DNA of 64,000 bases from JACDAE01 sp963744875 (GCA_963744875.1 CAVUVQ010000013.1:62001-126000), one strand, 5' to 3'; positions 42,765-52,423 are shown, counted from the first letter of the stretch. Notes: generated by a model from the sequence alone, not told the origin. A program made the numbers and translations.

Positions 42765-44735
42765 TTAATGCACAAAAACGACTACCGCGCTGACGTTATC
42801 CTCTCCTCCGTTTGTATTAGCAGCTTCGATTAATTGAGTACAGGCTGTCTGCGGATCGGGTGCATTGCTCAGAATTTCAGTAATCTGCGGATTACGCACC
42901 ATCTCCCATAAACCATCCGAACAACTCAAGAGAATATCTCCAGGATAGATCTGTTGCTTAAAGATGTCTATTTGCACGTTTAGTTTATCGCCAAGACTAC
43001 GATAGATTTGACTTCGCTGGGGGTGCGTGTATACATCATCTGGCTCTATTAAGCCGCCCGCGACCAATTGTCCCACCAGCGAATGATCATTTGTAAGTTG
43101 GTGAAGTTTTCCTTCTCGTAACATATACGTACGACTGTCGCCAACGTTGAGGATATATGCATGATCTGCAACCACCATAAAACCAGTAATCGTTGACCCC
43201 ATATCTGTCTTTTCACGCTGATTCGACTGACACAGTGCCGTATTCGCATCTTCAACGGAACCTTGCAAGAGAGCAACCAGCGTATCTTCGTCCTGAGGTG
43301 CTGGTTCCTTATCATTCTTGTCATTCTTCTCAGCTTCTAATGGAGATGTTAGCAACTCGCGCACCATACGCTCGGCGATAACACCGATAGTCATATGGCT
43401 GGCACCCTGTCCATTATCGTGTCCACCCATACCGTCGGCAACAATAAACACTCCTGCCGGGCTGGACATTGACTCATGCACGCGTTGCAGTTGCAATACC
43501 AACGTGCTGTCCTCATTTGGCTCGCTGCGGCGTACATTGCCAGCGTCGGAATCGCAGGCGGCCAGCAAGTGAACACCATTCGGAAATGCGGTCTGCACCG
43601 CCTGGGGTTGTTCGACGACATACGTATGACCCTGATCGACAAAAGTGTTGACAATCACACCCTGTAGTACATGGGCATCGTTGTCTTTGCTCTGCTCTGC
43701 TGGATACTCATGCATATTATATGAGGCATTGAGTAATTCGGCACCGCAATCAATGCAGAATTCGTCGCCCTCAGCATTCTCTTGCGAACCACAGTTCCAG
43801 CAGCGTTGATACCCTTGCTGATCGGTGACGAGGTAGGTATGTTGATCGGCTTCATCACTGATAACTTGAGCAACTGTATAGCGTTCAGCGACAACGGTGC
43901 CAACAGCCAGAGTCGGGAAATTAGGATTGGTTTCTTGAGTATTAGTATCTGTTGTCTGAGATGGTTGGGACTCCGATGGCGCTTGCGCCTGATCTTGTTC
44001 AGGTTGGCCGCCAGAAGTGGGGGTCACCTGCTCCATTGCATCCTCCTGCCCGACGCTTGCATCTGTTGAAGATGGTTGCGCCGCTGTTGTATTTATAGTT
44101 GTAGCCGCCTCCGGGTTGGGAACGTCTGTTGTACCTGTCGAAGTATCTGCGCCAGCGGATGTTGTGTTTTCCTGAGGAGTTGTATCAGGAAGCAACGAAT
44201 CAGGTGGCGGCGGCGGCGGAGCAGGTACAGGCTCATCGATATTGCCATTCACAGGCGGCGCAAGTATTGTCGGCATATCGGTGACATCTTCCTGCTCAGT
44301 AGCTGATCTAAAGAGCATGGTTGGAGCATCGGCGATATCACCTGGCTCCTTCTGTGGCGAAGAAGATTGCTCTAACTGCTGTTCGCGATCTAATTCCTGT
44401 TGCCAGCGTTTCGCATGATAGGCAATCATCTGTTGTGGAGTCAGGATCTGCGTTGGTGCCTGAGCAATATCATCTTCTGGATACGTATTATTTCCACCCG
44501 AGGTTTCCTGTTCTGCAACAGGAGCTATAGCAGGAGCATCCTGAGGGGAAGCGACAGAAACAGGGGTAGAGTGTTCCTGACTATCTGATGAAGACATGCT
44601 CTGCTCCTGCTCAGTATGAGCAGTTTCTACAGGTTGAGATGCAGCGGCTAATACCTCTGGAGTAAAAGCCAGGCCACAGACTTTGCAGAATTTAGCATTA
44701 TCACGATTTTGTGTATGACACTTCGGACAGAGCAT
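42765..44735 (-). CDS. PP2C-type protein phosphatase with two zinc ribbons
   Basis: 656 residues. N-terminal ribbon (CPKCHTQNRDNAKFCKVCG), a 250-residue disordered Pro/Gln/Thr linker, a second ribbon (CWNCGSQENAEGDEFCIDCG, residue about 312) and a C-terminal PP2C domain (about 395-656) with metal-binding Asp residues in FIVADGMGGHDNGQ, GDSRTYM, SCSDGLWEMV and GGEDNVSAVVV. It should dephosphorylate Ser/Thr sites set by the neighbouring kinase. GGAGG lies just upstream of the ATG. Same strand and order as the kinase and PP2C genes upstream. Confidence 0.88.
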   Translation of the reverse strand: MLCPKCHTQNRDNAKFCKVCGLAFTPEVLAAASQPVETAHTEQEQSMSSSDSQEHSTPVSVASPQDAPAIAPVAEQETSGGNNTYPEDDIAQAPTQILTPQQMIAYHAKRWQQELDREQQLEQSSSPQKEPGDIADAPTMLFRSATEQEDVTDMPTILAPPVNGNIDEPVPAPPPPPPDSLLPDTTPQENTTSAGADTSTGTTDVPNPEAATTINTTAAQPSSTDASVGQEDAMEQVTPTSGGQPEQDQAQAPSESQPSQTTDTNTQETNPNFPTLAVGTVVAERYTVAQVISDEADQHTYLVTDQQGYQRCWNCGSQENAEGDEFCIDCGAELLNASYNMHEYPAEQSKDNDAHVLQGVIVNTFVDQGHTYVVEQPQAVQTAFPNGVHLLAACDSDAGNVRRSEPNEDSTLVLQLQRVHESMSSPAGVFIVADGMGGHDNGQGASHMTIGVIAERMVRELLTSPLEAEKNDKNDKEPAPQDEDTLVALLQGSVEDANTALCQSNQREKTDMGSTITGFMVVADHAYILNVGDSRTYMLREGKLHQLTNDHSLVGQLVAGGLIEPDDVYTHPQRSQIYRSLGDKLNVQIDIFKQQIYPGDILLSCSDGLWEMVRNPQITEILSNAPDPQTACTQLIEAANTNGGEDNVSAVVVFVH

Positions 44736-44756
44736 TTCTGCCCTCCTTTATTTTAT

Positions 44757-44814
44757 TTGTAGGACGCGATCAACCGTTCGACACCCGTAGGCGCGATAAA
44801 TCTGGCCCCTACAA
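44757..44814. repeat. Degenerate GTAGGGGC palindrome at the kinase 3' end
   Basis: TTGTAGG (44757-44763) and CCTACAA (44808-44814) are inverted; inside are GCGATCAACCG and GGCGCGATAAATCTGGCC, cores shared with 37257-37320, 48177-48196 and 55565-55661. It overlaps the kinase-TPR stop codon and lies within the signalling set. Confidence 0.65.
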
Positions 44815-46866
44815 TTGTTTCCGTAAACGTAGGGCTTCGGCATTTTTGGGATCAAGTTGCAATGCTTCATTGACCATCTGCCGGGCCTCTACCTTTTTAT
44901 TCGTCTTGAGATAGCTGGTTGCCATTGCGCTATAGATTTCAGGGCTATTAGAATTCACCTGCCGTGCACGTTCCAGGGCGCTGAGTGCGGACTTCCACTC
45001 TTTCGCTCTCATATGAGCACGCCCCAATTCATACCACGCCTCCCATTGCAATGGGTCCTGTTGGGATGCCTGGCGTAAGGTGCTGATGGCTGCCGGGAAC
45101 TGTTTCATGTCGATATAGAGGCGTCCCAGTGCCAGGAGAATCAACGCGTGATCTGGTTTAATGCGCAGTCCATCCTGAAAGTATGCTTCAGCTTCACGGG
45201 TGAAACCCTGTTCAACGGCGAGCATGCCAAGTTGATAGTAACTACCAAAGTCCTGTGGTGCCAGCGCCAGTGCTTTCTTAAAGGCACTGTTTGCCTGTGG
45301 ATAAAGTTTCAAATCGCGATAACAGAGGCCCAATTGGAAGTAGCTATCGAGCGCATCAGGTTTCAGACGAGCCGCTTCTTCAAACTGTTCTGCGGCATAT
45401 TTCAGGTTATCGGTAAAAAGCTTTTGATCAATGTTTTTGACGGACATAGCATACTGGCGATAGGCGCGACCCAGGTTGCTGAGCAGCTCATAAGTGACGC
45501 CGCCCTGGCTGAGTGAGAGTTTAAACTGATTTACCGCATCTGCATAATTTTTACGCGTCAGGTATTGTACGCCCAGACGATAAGCGGCCATAGGATCGGC
45601 TGTACCAGAAGCATTCGTTGCTACCGGGCGAGCGCGGATCGGCTGTACCGGACGGGCCTGGATTGGTTGTATCGGCCTTGCTTGCGTCGATTGAACAGGT
45701 TTCGCCTGAATGGGTTGAACTGGGCGGGCTTGAATAGAGCGACCCGGCCCGACAGGTCTCTGGATAGGGCGTGCGATAATCGGTGAGCGCACAGGTGGAG
45801 CAGCCGCAACACCCTGTACCAGGGGTTGACCATCGCGCTTACAGAATTTCGCGCCTGGGCGGTTTTGAAAGCCACAGCGAGGACAGATCAAACCAGCACC
45901 GTTGGTTGCCGCAACCATAATAGTCGCATTGGGAGAGGGAGCAGGGATCTGGATAGTCGCTGGCGCGGCGCTACCGGGCAAGCATTGTTGTAAGGCTACG
46001 CGCATGGCCTCAGCGTTCTGAAAGCGTTGTGCAGGGCTTTGCTGCATGGCCTTGATCACCACCTGCTCCACAGGACAGACTGTCTTGCCAGCCATTTGGA
46101 TGGTACGCAGGCGAGGATTCTTGGCAAGCATGCTTCCTGGTGCAGGCGTTTGAATGGGATCGGGTTCATAATTAGTGAGCACATGATACATCGTTGCGCC
46201 CAGCGAGTAAATGTCTGAACGAGCATCCGTCTGTACCAGCTTGCCTGGATTCTGGGCACTACGTTTCTGACCGGGCATAGTAAGCGAACCCAGGTGTTCA
46301 GGGGACGCATACGAGATGGTACCCAGGTTTTCAGTATTGGTACGTTTGTTGGGATCAAAGCGTCGTGCGATACCAAAATCGATCAATTGTACTTCGTTAT
46401 CGGGCGCAATCATGATATTGCCCGGCTTAAGATCGCGTAGAATAATTGGTGGGACGCGTGAATGAATGTAGCTTAAGGCCTCACAGACCTGGATCATCCA
46501 GCGGATAGTCTGTTCTTCAGGCATAGGACCTTTGCTATCTTCAAGTTTCTTTTCCAGGCTACGTCCGGGCACAAACTCCATAGCGAAGTAATAATTGCCT
46601 CGATCTTGAAAAGGTAAGGCCAGAGCTGCGATACGAGGATGCTTCAAGCCACGTAGAAGGGCAATTTCTTTATTGAAGCGCTCAATTGCAGCCTTACGAT
46701 CCTCTTCGCTTGTATTTGGGCTGATGAGCAGTTCTTTTACAGCGTAGTAGTAGGGAGGATGAGAACCCACCTGTTCCACTTTATAGACGGTGCCCATGCC
46801 ACCTTCGCCAAGAACCTGCACAACTCTAAATTTGCCATCAAGGACGGTTCCGATAGGGAGAGCCAT
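44809..46866 (-). CDS. Ser/Thr kinase-zinc ribbon-TPR protein
   Basis: 685 residues. Kinase domain (about 10-290): LGEGGMGTVYK, AVKELL, catalytic loop LRDLKPGN (Leu for the usual His) and LIDFGIARR, so probably active. A ribbon follows (CPRCGFQNRPGAKFCKRDG) whose last Cys is Asp. Then a linker of repeated RPVQPIQA-like units (about 370-415) and at least five TPR units. No membrane helix, so this kinase is cytosolic and likely assembles partners by TPR. It starts 23 bases after the PP2C gene. GGAG occurs upstream of ATG 46866, but spacing is irregular. Confidence 0.88.
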   Translation of the reverse strand: MALPIGTVLDGKFRVVQVLGEGGMGTVYKVEQVGSHPPYYYAVKELLISPNTSEEDRKAAIERFNKEIALLRGLKHPRIAALALPFQDRGNYYFAMEFVPGRSLEKKLEDSKGPMPEEQTIRWMIQVCEALSYIHSRVPPIILRDLKPGNIMIAPDNEVQLIDFGIARRFDPNKRTNTENLGTISYASPEHLGSLTMPGQKRSAQNPGKLVQTDARSDIYSLGATMYHVLTNYEPDPIQTPAPGSMLAKNPRLRTIQMAGKTVCPVEQVVIKAMQQSPAQRFQNAEAMRVALQQCLPGSAAPATIQIPAPSPNATIMVAATNGAGLICPRCGFQNRPGAKFCKRDGQPLVQGVAAAPPVRSPIIARPIQRPVGPGRSIQARPVQPIQAKPVQSTQARPIQPIQARPVQPIRARPVATNASGTADPMAAYRLGVQYLTRKNYADAVNQFKLSLSQGGVTYELLSNLGRAYRQYAMSVKNIDQKLFTDNLKYAAEQFEEAARLKPDALDSYFQLGLCYRDLKLYPQANSAFKKALALAPQDFGSYYQLGMLAVEQGFTREAEAYFQDGLRIKPDHALILLALGRLYIDMKQFPAAISTLRQASQQDPLQWEAWYELGRAHMRAKEWKSALSALERARQVNSNSPEIYSAMATSYLKTNKKVEARQMVNEALQLDPKNAEALRLRKQL
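45606..45765. repeat. Tandem 24-bp coding repeats in the kinase-TPR linker
   Basis: On the minus strand about five degenerate copies encode RPVQPIQA/RPIQPIQA-like octapeptides between the zinc ribbon and TPR domains. Confidence 0.6.
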
Positions 46867-46889
46867 ACTCCAGTTTTCTCCAAACGTGC

Positions 46890-47768
46890 TCAGTGAGCAC
46901 TAACATGCACCACGACCGCGGTAATGTTATCCTCGCCACCATTCGCGTTCGCCATGTCAATTAGCGTTTCACAGATCTTCTGCGGGCTGCTCTGCTCACT
47001 AAGCACTTTCAGCAGATCTTGTTGCCGCACCATCTCCCACAGGCCATCCGAACAGAGTAACAGTGAATCACTGCCACGCAATGTTTCGTGGAAGATGTCA
47101 ACATCGATGTTTTTATGTCCAGCCCCTAGCGAACGGTAAATGAGATTACGTTGGGGATGCGTATAAACATCTTCAGGTTCAATCTGTTTTGATTCCACCA
47201 GGCGTGCCACGAGCGAATGATCGCGTGTCAAAGGTGTCAATTGTTTATCACGTAATAGATACGTACGACTATCGCCAACGTTGGCGATATAAGCTTGATC
47301 ATTGTGTACAAGTGCAACCGTGACAGTGCTACCAAGGCCACGGGCCGCTGTTTGCTGTTCGCCATAGCGCAATATGGCGCGATTGGCCTGTTGAATGGCG
47401 GCTTTAAGTTGCTCTTCAATAGCATTCACGACGGCAGTTTCGGTCAATTTGCGCGTTTTCTGGTTTGCTGATGGTTCTTCTGAAGTGGTGGATTGCTTAA
47501 GCGTCTGATCCAGGGATGCGCTATCAAGCTTGATGGTTGGCTGTTCAGGGAGTGGTTTAAAGAAGCTATCGAGTGCTTTACTGATAGTTTCCACGGCCAG
47601 GCGGCTTGCGACCTCTCCTGCCTTATACCCACCCATGCCATCCGCGACAATGAACAGGCCACGGTCCCCTTCCTCAGACGACTCGACACGTTTATATGCA
47701 CAATCCTCATTCTGTTCACGTTGTTTCCCAACGTCAGTTTTATCAGCAGCGGTAAATTTTAGATGCAT
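46890..47768 (-). CDS. PP2C-type Ser/Thr phosphatase
   Basis: 292 residues, a single PP2C domain with an insertion between about residues 80 and 125. Metal ligands lie in QNEDCAYK, LFIVADGMGGYKAGE, CSDGLWEMV and GGEDNITAVVV; ARGLGSTVTVALV and NVGDSRTYLLRD are also canonical. First gene of the signalling set and the likely antagonist of the kinase gene 23 bases downstream. ATG 47768 is chosen (GAGGT eight bases upstream) over 47783. Cytosolic. Confidence 0.92.
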   Translation of the reverse strand: MHLKFTAADKTDVGKQREQNEDCAYKRVESSEEGDRGLFIVADGMGGYKAGEVASRLAVETISKALDSFFKPLPEQPTIKLDSASLDQTLKQSTTSEEPSANQKTRKLTETAVVNAIEEQLKAAIQQANRAILRYGEQQTAARGLGSTVTVALVHNDQAYIANVGDSRTYLLRDKQLTPLTRDHSLVARLVESKQIEPEDVYTHPQRNLIYRSLGAGHKNIDVDIFHETLRGSDSLLLCSDGLWEMVRQQDLLKVLSEQSSPQKICETLIDMANANGGEDNITAVVVHVSAH

Positions 47769-48196
47769 AGATAAGTACCTCACAGGAGCAGGAATTTTTC
47801 GAAGTTCGTTCCACGCTCACTATAGCATATAGTGGTATTGATGACAATTGAATTTTTCTAATTACATAAGATTATTCTGTATGTTATCTTTTTTTTGAAA
47901 AATTTCATTTGTATATTATGAGATCTTTGCTATATATACGAAACAAATGGGGGATCGGTTGCGCCATACGAAAGGGCAATGAAGTTTGATGAGGGTATTA
48001 GGTGTGAAGGTGGTAATGCTGTAGGTGGTTTTTTTGCGAATTCGGGATCTTTTGGGGTACACGGTATACACCAATTCTAGCTGGTGATGTAGAACAACGA
48101 GGCGATGTGTATGGAAGACTGGCATGGTAACGCGGTCAAGCTCAAAGAGCATGATCGCGTCCATGATGCGGCACATGGACGCGATAAATCGCGTCC
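47769..48196. other. Intergenic region with a short palindrome
   Basis: No gene supported. GGACGCGAT-AA-ATCGCGTCC (48177-48196) is a compact member of the dispersed palindrome family at the 3' end of der. A T-rich tract lies near 47885-47900. Confidence 0.5.
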
Positions 48197-49620
48197 CTAT
48201 CGGTCTTTATTCTTGATATCTTCTTTTGTGCGTGCTCTAAATTGCAGGCGTATTGCGGTGCCATTGAAACTGAATGCCTCGCGTAATCTGTTTTCGAGGT
48301 AGCGTTCGTACGAAAAGTGTACGGCCTCTGGATCATTCACAAAGAAGATGAAGGTAGGAGGATTGACACGGGCCTGGGTCGCATAAAAGATCTTCAGTGG
48401 CTTCGTGCGAATAACGGTGGGACTGTGACGACGTATGGCATCCTGCACAACCTCATTCAGACGTGCGGTGGGTACGCGCAAATGACGCATTTCGGCGATT
48501 TTCAGGGCGCTTCAAGAACCGATTTTACATGATAGCCTGTCTTCGCCGAAGCAAAGATGACGGGGGCATAAGGAATAAACTTGAGGCCCTCGGCAACGAT
48601 ATCGCGATACCCCTCGGCACTCTCAATCTCATCATTTGGGTGCGCATAGACGCCTTCACGTTCGGCCTTGCGCTGCTCCTGGGCCAGATCCCACTTATTG
48701 ACAATTACAATAACACCTTTGGCGGCCTCATGGATCTCACCTGCGATATGCGTATCTTGAGCTGCAAGACCCTCGCTTGCATCGATCAAGAGGAGTGCGA
48801 TATCAGAGCGTTCCAGAGCGCGTATGGAGCGTAGCACGCTGTACTTCTCGATGCCAACGCCGACGCGTCCACGGCGGCGAATGCCAGCAGTGTCAACCAG
48901 TTTTATTTTATGGCCCTCAAACTCGATCTCCGTATCGATGGCATCGCGCGTCGTGCCCGGTACATCGCTGACAATCGAGCGCTGATATCCCATAATCGAG
49001 TTAAGAAGAGAAGATTTGCCAACGTTTGGGCGTCCCACGATGGCGATACGTGGAATGCCTTCCTCATCTTCATCATCAGTTTCATCGACGGGCGGCAATT
49101 CCTCAACGATGCGGTCGAGCAGATCGCCTGTGCCGGTACCCTGAATGGAGGAGATGTCAACGGGTTCGCCGAGGCCGAGGCTATAGAACTCAACGGCATC
49201 CATACGGCGAGCGGCGTTATCGGCTTTATTGGCGGCAACGATCACTGGTTTATTGGCGCGGCGTAGGAGATCGGCGACATCCTGATCGGCTGAGGTAATG
49301 CCGGAGCGAGCGTCGACCATGAAGACAATAACATCGGCCTCATCAATCGCCAGTTGTGCCTGGGCCATGACATGATTCATCAAGTCGCCCGGCTGATTAT
49401 TAAGGCCAATCTGGCCTACGGGGATACCACTCCCTAATTCCAGGCCGCCGGTATCAATGAACGTAAATGTGCGACCATTCCAATCGGTATCACCATACAG
49501 GCGATCGCGTGTTGTGCCGGGTAGATCTTCAACGATAGCCAGTCGTTCACCGATCATGCGATTAAAAAATGTAGATTTGCCAACGTTCGGTCGGCCTACG
49601 ATAGCGACAAGTGGCTTCAT
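48197..49620 (-). pseudogene. der: GTPase Der (EngA), apparent frameshift
   Basis: Ribosome-assembly GTPase with two G domains: GRPNVGKSTFFN (residue about 8) with DTGG and NKADN, and GRPNVGKSSLLN (about 197) with DTAG and NKWD. The first frame (from ATG 49620, GGAGGGG upstream) ends after SVLEAP; the KH-like C-terminal domain (MRHLRVPTARLNEVV to IKNKDR) continues in another frame from about 48507. One missing G in GCGCCCTGAAAATC (expected GCGGCCCTG) restores a full-length protein of about 475 residues. Der is essential in bacteria studied, so an error in the sequence is the likelier explanation. Confidence 0.9.
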
Positions 49621-49776
49621 GTGCGCCCCTCCACCTTTTCCTGGTAAGACAAAAAGTTTTTATGATTGGAGGCTATTATAACATACATTGTTCTTTCCTG
49701 TATTGCCTCTTGTGTTTTTGCCCTGGAAAGATTCTTTTTGAAGGAAATTTGAGGAGGTGAAATATGAAACATCACT

Positions 49777-50715
49777 CTACCTGAACAATTCCGACACAGA
49801 ACGACCATCGTGAATGCGACTGATTGCACCTGCAAAGAGTTCTGCGACCGAGAGTACAGTCATGTTGGGTGGGCGTTTATGTTCAGCTAAGGGAATAGAA
49901 TCCGTAACGATAAGTTCTTTGATAGGAGAATCTTTGAGGCGAGCGAGGGCAGTGCCTGAAAATACACCGTGGGTGGCGCAGCAATAAATATCACGAGCGT
50001 GATGTTCATGCACAACGCGTACGGCTTGCATCAATGAGCCACCTGTATCGATCTCATCATCGACGATAAGAGCGTGATGACCCTGGACGTTCCCAATAAT
50101 TCCCATCGCCTCCGTCAGGCCATTATTGCCAAGGCGACGTTTCTCAACGATGGCGAGGGGGGCATTGAGGCGATCGGCCAGCATACGAGCTTTTTTAGCA
50201 AAGCCCTCATCGGTGGCAACAACCGTGAATGGTTCCAGATCTTTTTCGCCAAAATAACGGGCCTGGATAATCTGTGCAGTCAATTCGTCAACAGGAATAT
50301 TGAAAAAGCCTTGAATCTGTCCAGCATGCATATCCATGGTCAAAACACGTTGCGCACCTGCAACTGTAATGCAGTCGGCGATTAAGCGTGCGGTGATAGG
50401 GACACGAGGTTGATCTTTTTTATCGGTACGCCCATAAGCATAATAAGGGATAACGGCGGTGATGCGAGCAACGGAGGCACGTTTAAAGGCATCAATCATA
50501 ATGAGCAGTTCCATGATCGAACGATTTACGGGTGTGCTAAAGGGTTGAATGATAAAGACATCATGGCCGCGTACATTTTGATTTATCTTTACAAAAATAT
50601 TTTCATTGCTAAATTGGAAAACGTCTGCATCTCCAAGTGGAATACGTAAATGCTGGCATATAGCAGCGGCTAAGGGTCGATTCGCGTTCCCGCTAAAAAC
50701 ACTTAAGTCGTCCAA
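49777..50715 (-). CDS. prs: Ribose-phosphate pyrophosphokinase
   Basis: 312 residues. Makes PRPP for nucleotide, histidine and tryptophan synthesis. ATP-binding NENIFVKINQNVRGHDVFIIQ, flexible loop region PYYAYGRTDKKDQPR, RLIADCITVAGAQRVLTMDMHAGQIQGFF, and PRPP loop IVDDEIDTGGSL are present; Glu replaces the more usual Met or Met-Ile in DDEID. The TTG at 50715 is chosen because AGGAGG lies six bases upstream; the earlier TTG at 50736 would contain that ribosome site. Lies 156 bases upstream of der. Confidence 0.93.
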   Translation of the reverse strand: MDDLSVFSGNANRPLAAAICQHLRIPLGDADVFQFSNENIFVKINQNVRGHDVFIIQPFSTPVNRSIMELLIMIDAFKRASVARITAVIPYYAYGRTDKKDQPRVPITARLIADCITVAGAQRVLTMDMHAGQIQGFFNIPVDELTAQIIQARYFGEKDLEPFTVVATDEGFAKKARMLADRLNAPLAIVEKRRLGNNGLTEAMGIIGNVQGHHALIVDDEIDTGGSLMQAVRVVHEHHARDIYCCATHGVFSGTALARLKDSPIKELIVTDSIPLAEHKRPPNMTVLSVAELFAGAISRIHDGRSVSELFR

Positions 50716-50811
50716 GGTGCACCTCCTGATTGCCAAAAGTATATCACATTGAATAACTATGTGGGATGGGTTTATCGCACAATCAGTGATGCAAAGTGAG
50801 AGAATTAGCCA

Positions 50812-51492
50812 TTAATGCCTGGATATTTCTTTCATCTGGCAACAACATAAAGCTGACTGAAGAGGAGCCAATGAAGAAGTGCAGGTGCATGAAAATGGCT
50901 TGAGGCGATTGCGCTTCAACATTGATGTATTTCTCGTCGTAGCGCCAGGACGTTTGGGTATGTATTGTTGATCCGTTAGAGCTCGATGAGGTATGAGGAG
51001 AGACATACTTTTATCCAATGTTGGCAATGGGGGTGTGTTCTCATGCACAAGTTTTTCAGGTTGAGCATACCGACTTTGCCATTGTTGCTTGAGGCGATCC
51101 ATCATCATCCAGCCAAGGTCAATGACATAAAGAACGATCACAACGTCTCCGAGGGCTGTTGCAAACCAGCTTGCGGGCAATAGCTGGTCGATGCCCCATA
51201 AAATGAAGGCAGAACTTACGATTAGCGCTTTGAAAAGGTCTAAGGGCTGAGCACGGATGAGGACCTGGAAAGCGAGATAGGCCGCACCAATCAAAAGCAA
51301 TGGGGCAGCCGATAGGGGCATATGAGATAGATGGATTGGAAACAGGTCGCTTATCAGCAGGAAAGTACCTGTAATCAGTGCAAGGACGACGATGGCCCAG
51401 GTAAATGCATACAGAACTTTATATATGGGAGTTGATCTTTGTGTGCGTAAAGGCAAAGAAACGCTGGTTACTTTCTTGAGAAGGTTGTCCAT
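50812..51492 (-). CDS. Hypothetical membrane protein (226 aa)
   Basis: No named family. Four membrane helices in residues about 25-135 (LYAFTWAIVVLALITGTFLLIS; LSAAPLLLIGAAYLAFQVLI; LIVSSAFILWGIDQLLP; ALGDVVIVLYVIDLGWMMM), then a basic cytosolic tail ending in clustered cysteines (FSCTCTSSL, ALCCCQM). ATG at 51492. Monocistronic by spacing. Confidence 0.6.
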   Translation of the reverse strand: MDNLLKKVTSVSLPLRTQRSTPIYKVLYAFTWAIVVLALITGTFLLISDLFPIHLSHMPLSAAPLLLIGAAYLAFQVLIRAQPLDLFKALIVSSAFILWGIDQLLPASWFATALGDVVIVLYVIDLGWMMMDRLKQQWQSRYAQPEKLVHENTPPLPTLDKSMSLLIPHRALTDQQYIPKRPGATTRNTSMLKRNRLKPFSCTCTSSLAPLQSALCCCQMKEISRH

Positions 51493-51835
51493 AGGTTTAT
51501 TTAATGTGGGGCCTGCTTTTCATCATTGGTAAGAGAGAAGTGCAGCCTGTCCTTTCGTGAGAAATCTAGTTGAGAAGAGATGGAAGAGGAACAATCTCCC
51601 CTTGTACATTATAGACTTAAGTATATAAATATTTGTTCAAGAAAATGCCTTGAGAGCGAAAGATTTCTGGATCTCCCTCCTCGCGCCGAACACCTGAGTA
51701 GGGGCACTCCCTTGTGGGTGCCCGCGTGCCAGGGAAAAGTGTTCATTGGAGAAGCGGGCACCCACTCATCTTCATTGGGAAGCGGGCACTCACAAGGGAG
51801 TGCCCCTACTCAGGGTTCGGTGTAAGATAAAGGTG
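51493..51835. other. Intergenic region dominated by a long palindrome
   Basis: No gene seen. The region is largely taken by the composite palindrome at 51693-51814; the remainder contains the upstream region of the 226-aa gene. Confidence 0.5.
51693..51814. repeat. Composite intergenic palindrome with an internal duplication
   Basis: Outer arms CCTGAGTAGGGGCACTCCC... (51693-51725) and its mirror (51782-51814) pair with one mismatch. Inside, TTCATTGGAGAAGCGGGCACCCAC and TTCATTGGGAAGCGGGCACTCAC are tandem near-copies of one arm and flank, so the loop holds an extra half-element. Confidence 0.8.
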
Positions 51836-52336
51836 TTAATTCACGGGTTCTTCTGGGCTGGAGATGAGAATGCGCAAGAAGCGACCGATGGCCCAGAAGA
51901 GCAGGGCGTAGATCGCCATGGCAATCAGGGTTGACCATTCAAAAGCCTGGTAAGGGGGATGAATGGAGGCCGAACGCACGATGGTACTGAAAGGAAAGAG
52001 AATAATATCGGTCAGCGCGTAGAGAAAGCCGGCGAACAAGTTATTCGGATCGGCTCCAATAAGCTTTAGGATGAAGCGGATTGCCAGGGTTACTTCCAGC
52101 ACAGCGATAAACCATTGGATAAAATCATTCAGTTTCCCAATAGCGTAGCGAACGGTCAGAGCCTCTTCATGGCGCGTCTCTTCGGTATCCCCATCGGGAC
52201 TGACGGTAGTAGCCAGAGGAGATTGCTGGACCTGAGGTGCTGGTGGCCGCAGGGGTAAGTCTTCCATACGCTCTCCACGGGCAAGAGCATCAGCATTTTG
52301 TACATGGGGTTCGTCGGGATAGGGATTATTACGCAT
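51836..52336 (-). CDS. YggT-family membrane protein
   Basis: 166 residues. A hydrophilic Pro/Gln-rich N-region of about 60 residues is followed by two YggT-type helical hairpins (FIAVLEVTLAIRFILKLIGADPNN; FLYALTDIILFPF; STLIAMAIYALLFWAIGRFLRI). YggT proteins are small membrane proteins of unclear function, often near division or osmotic-stress genes. ATG at 52336 behind GGAGGAA. A stable two-tier hairpin lies in its leader. Confidence 0.8.
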   Translation of the reverse strand: MRNNPYPDEPHVQNADALARGERMEDLPLRPPAPQVQQSPLATTVSPDGDTEETRHEEALTVRYAIGKLNDFIQWFIAVLEVTLAIRFILKLIGADPNNLFAGFLYALTDIILFPFSTIVRSASIHPPYQAFEWSTLIAMAIYALLFWAIGRFLRILISSPEEPVN

Positions 52337-52359
52337 CCTTCATTCCTCCATAAAACCTC

Positions 52360-52410
52360 GCGCGACAGGAACTTATCCCGCTGACGAACGGGATCAGAAG
52401 GAAGTCGCGC
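52360..52410 (-). promoter_or_regulatory. Structured leader of the YggT gene
   Basis: GCGCGAC (52360-52366) pairs with GTCGCGC (52404-52410) and inner ATCCCG (52375-52380) with CGGGAT (52389-52394), separated by a near-symmetric purine/pyrimidine internal loop (AGGAACTT opposite CAGAAGGAA). It ends 24 bases before the YggT start, next to the ribosome site. A cis-acting RNA is possible. Confidence 0.4.
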
Positions 52411-52423
52411 CCTCCTCCAGGCT

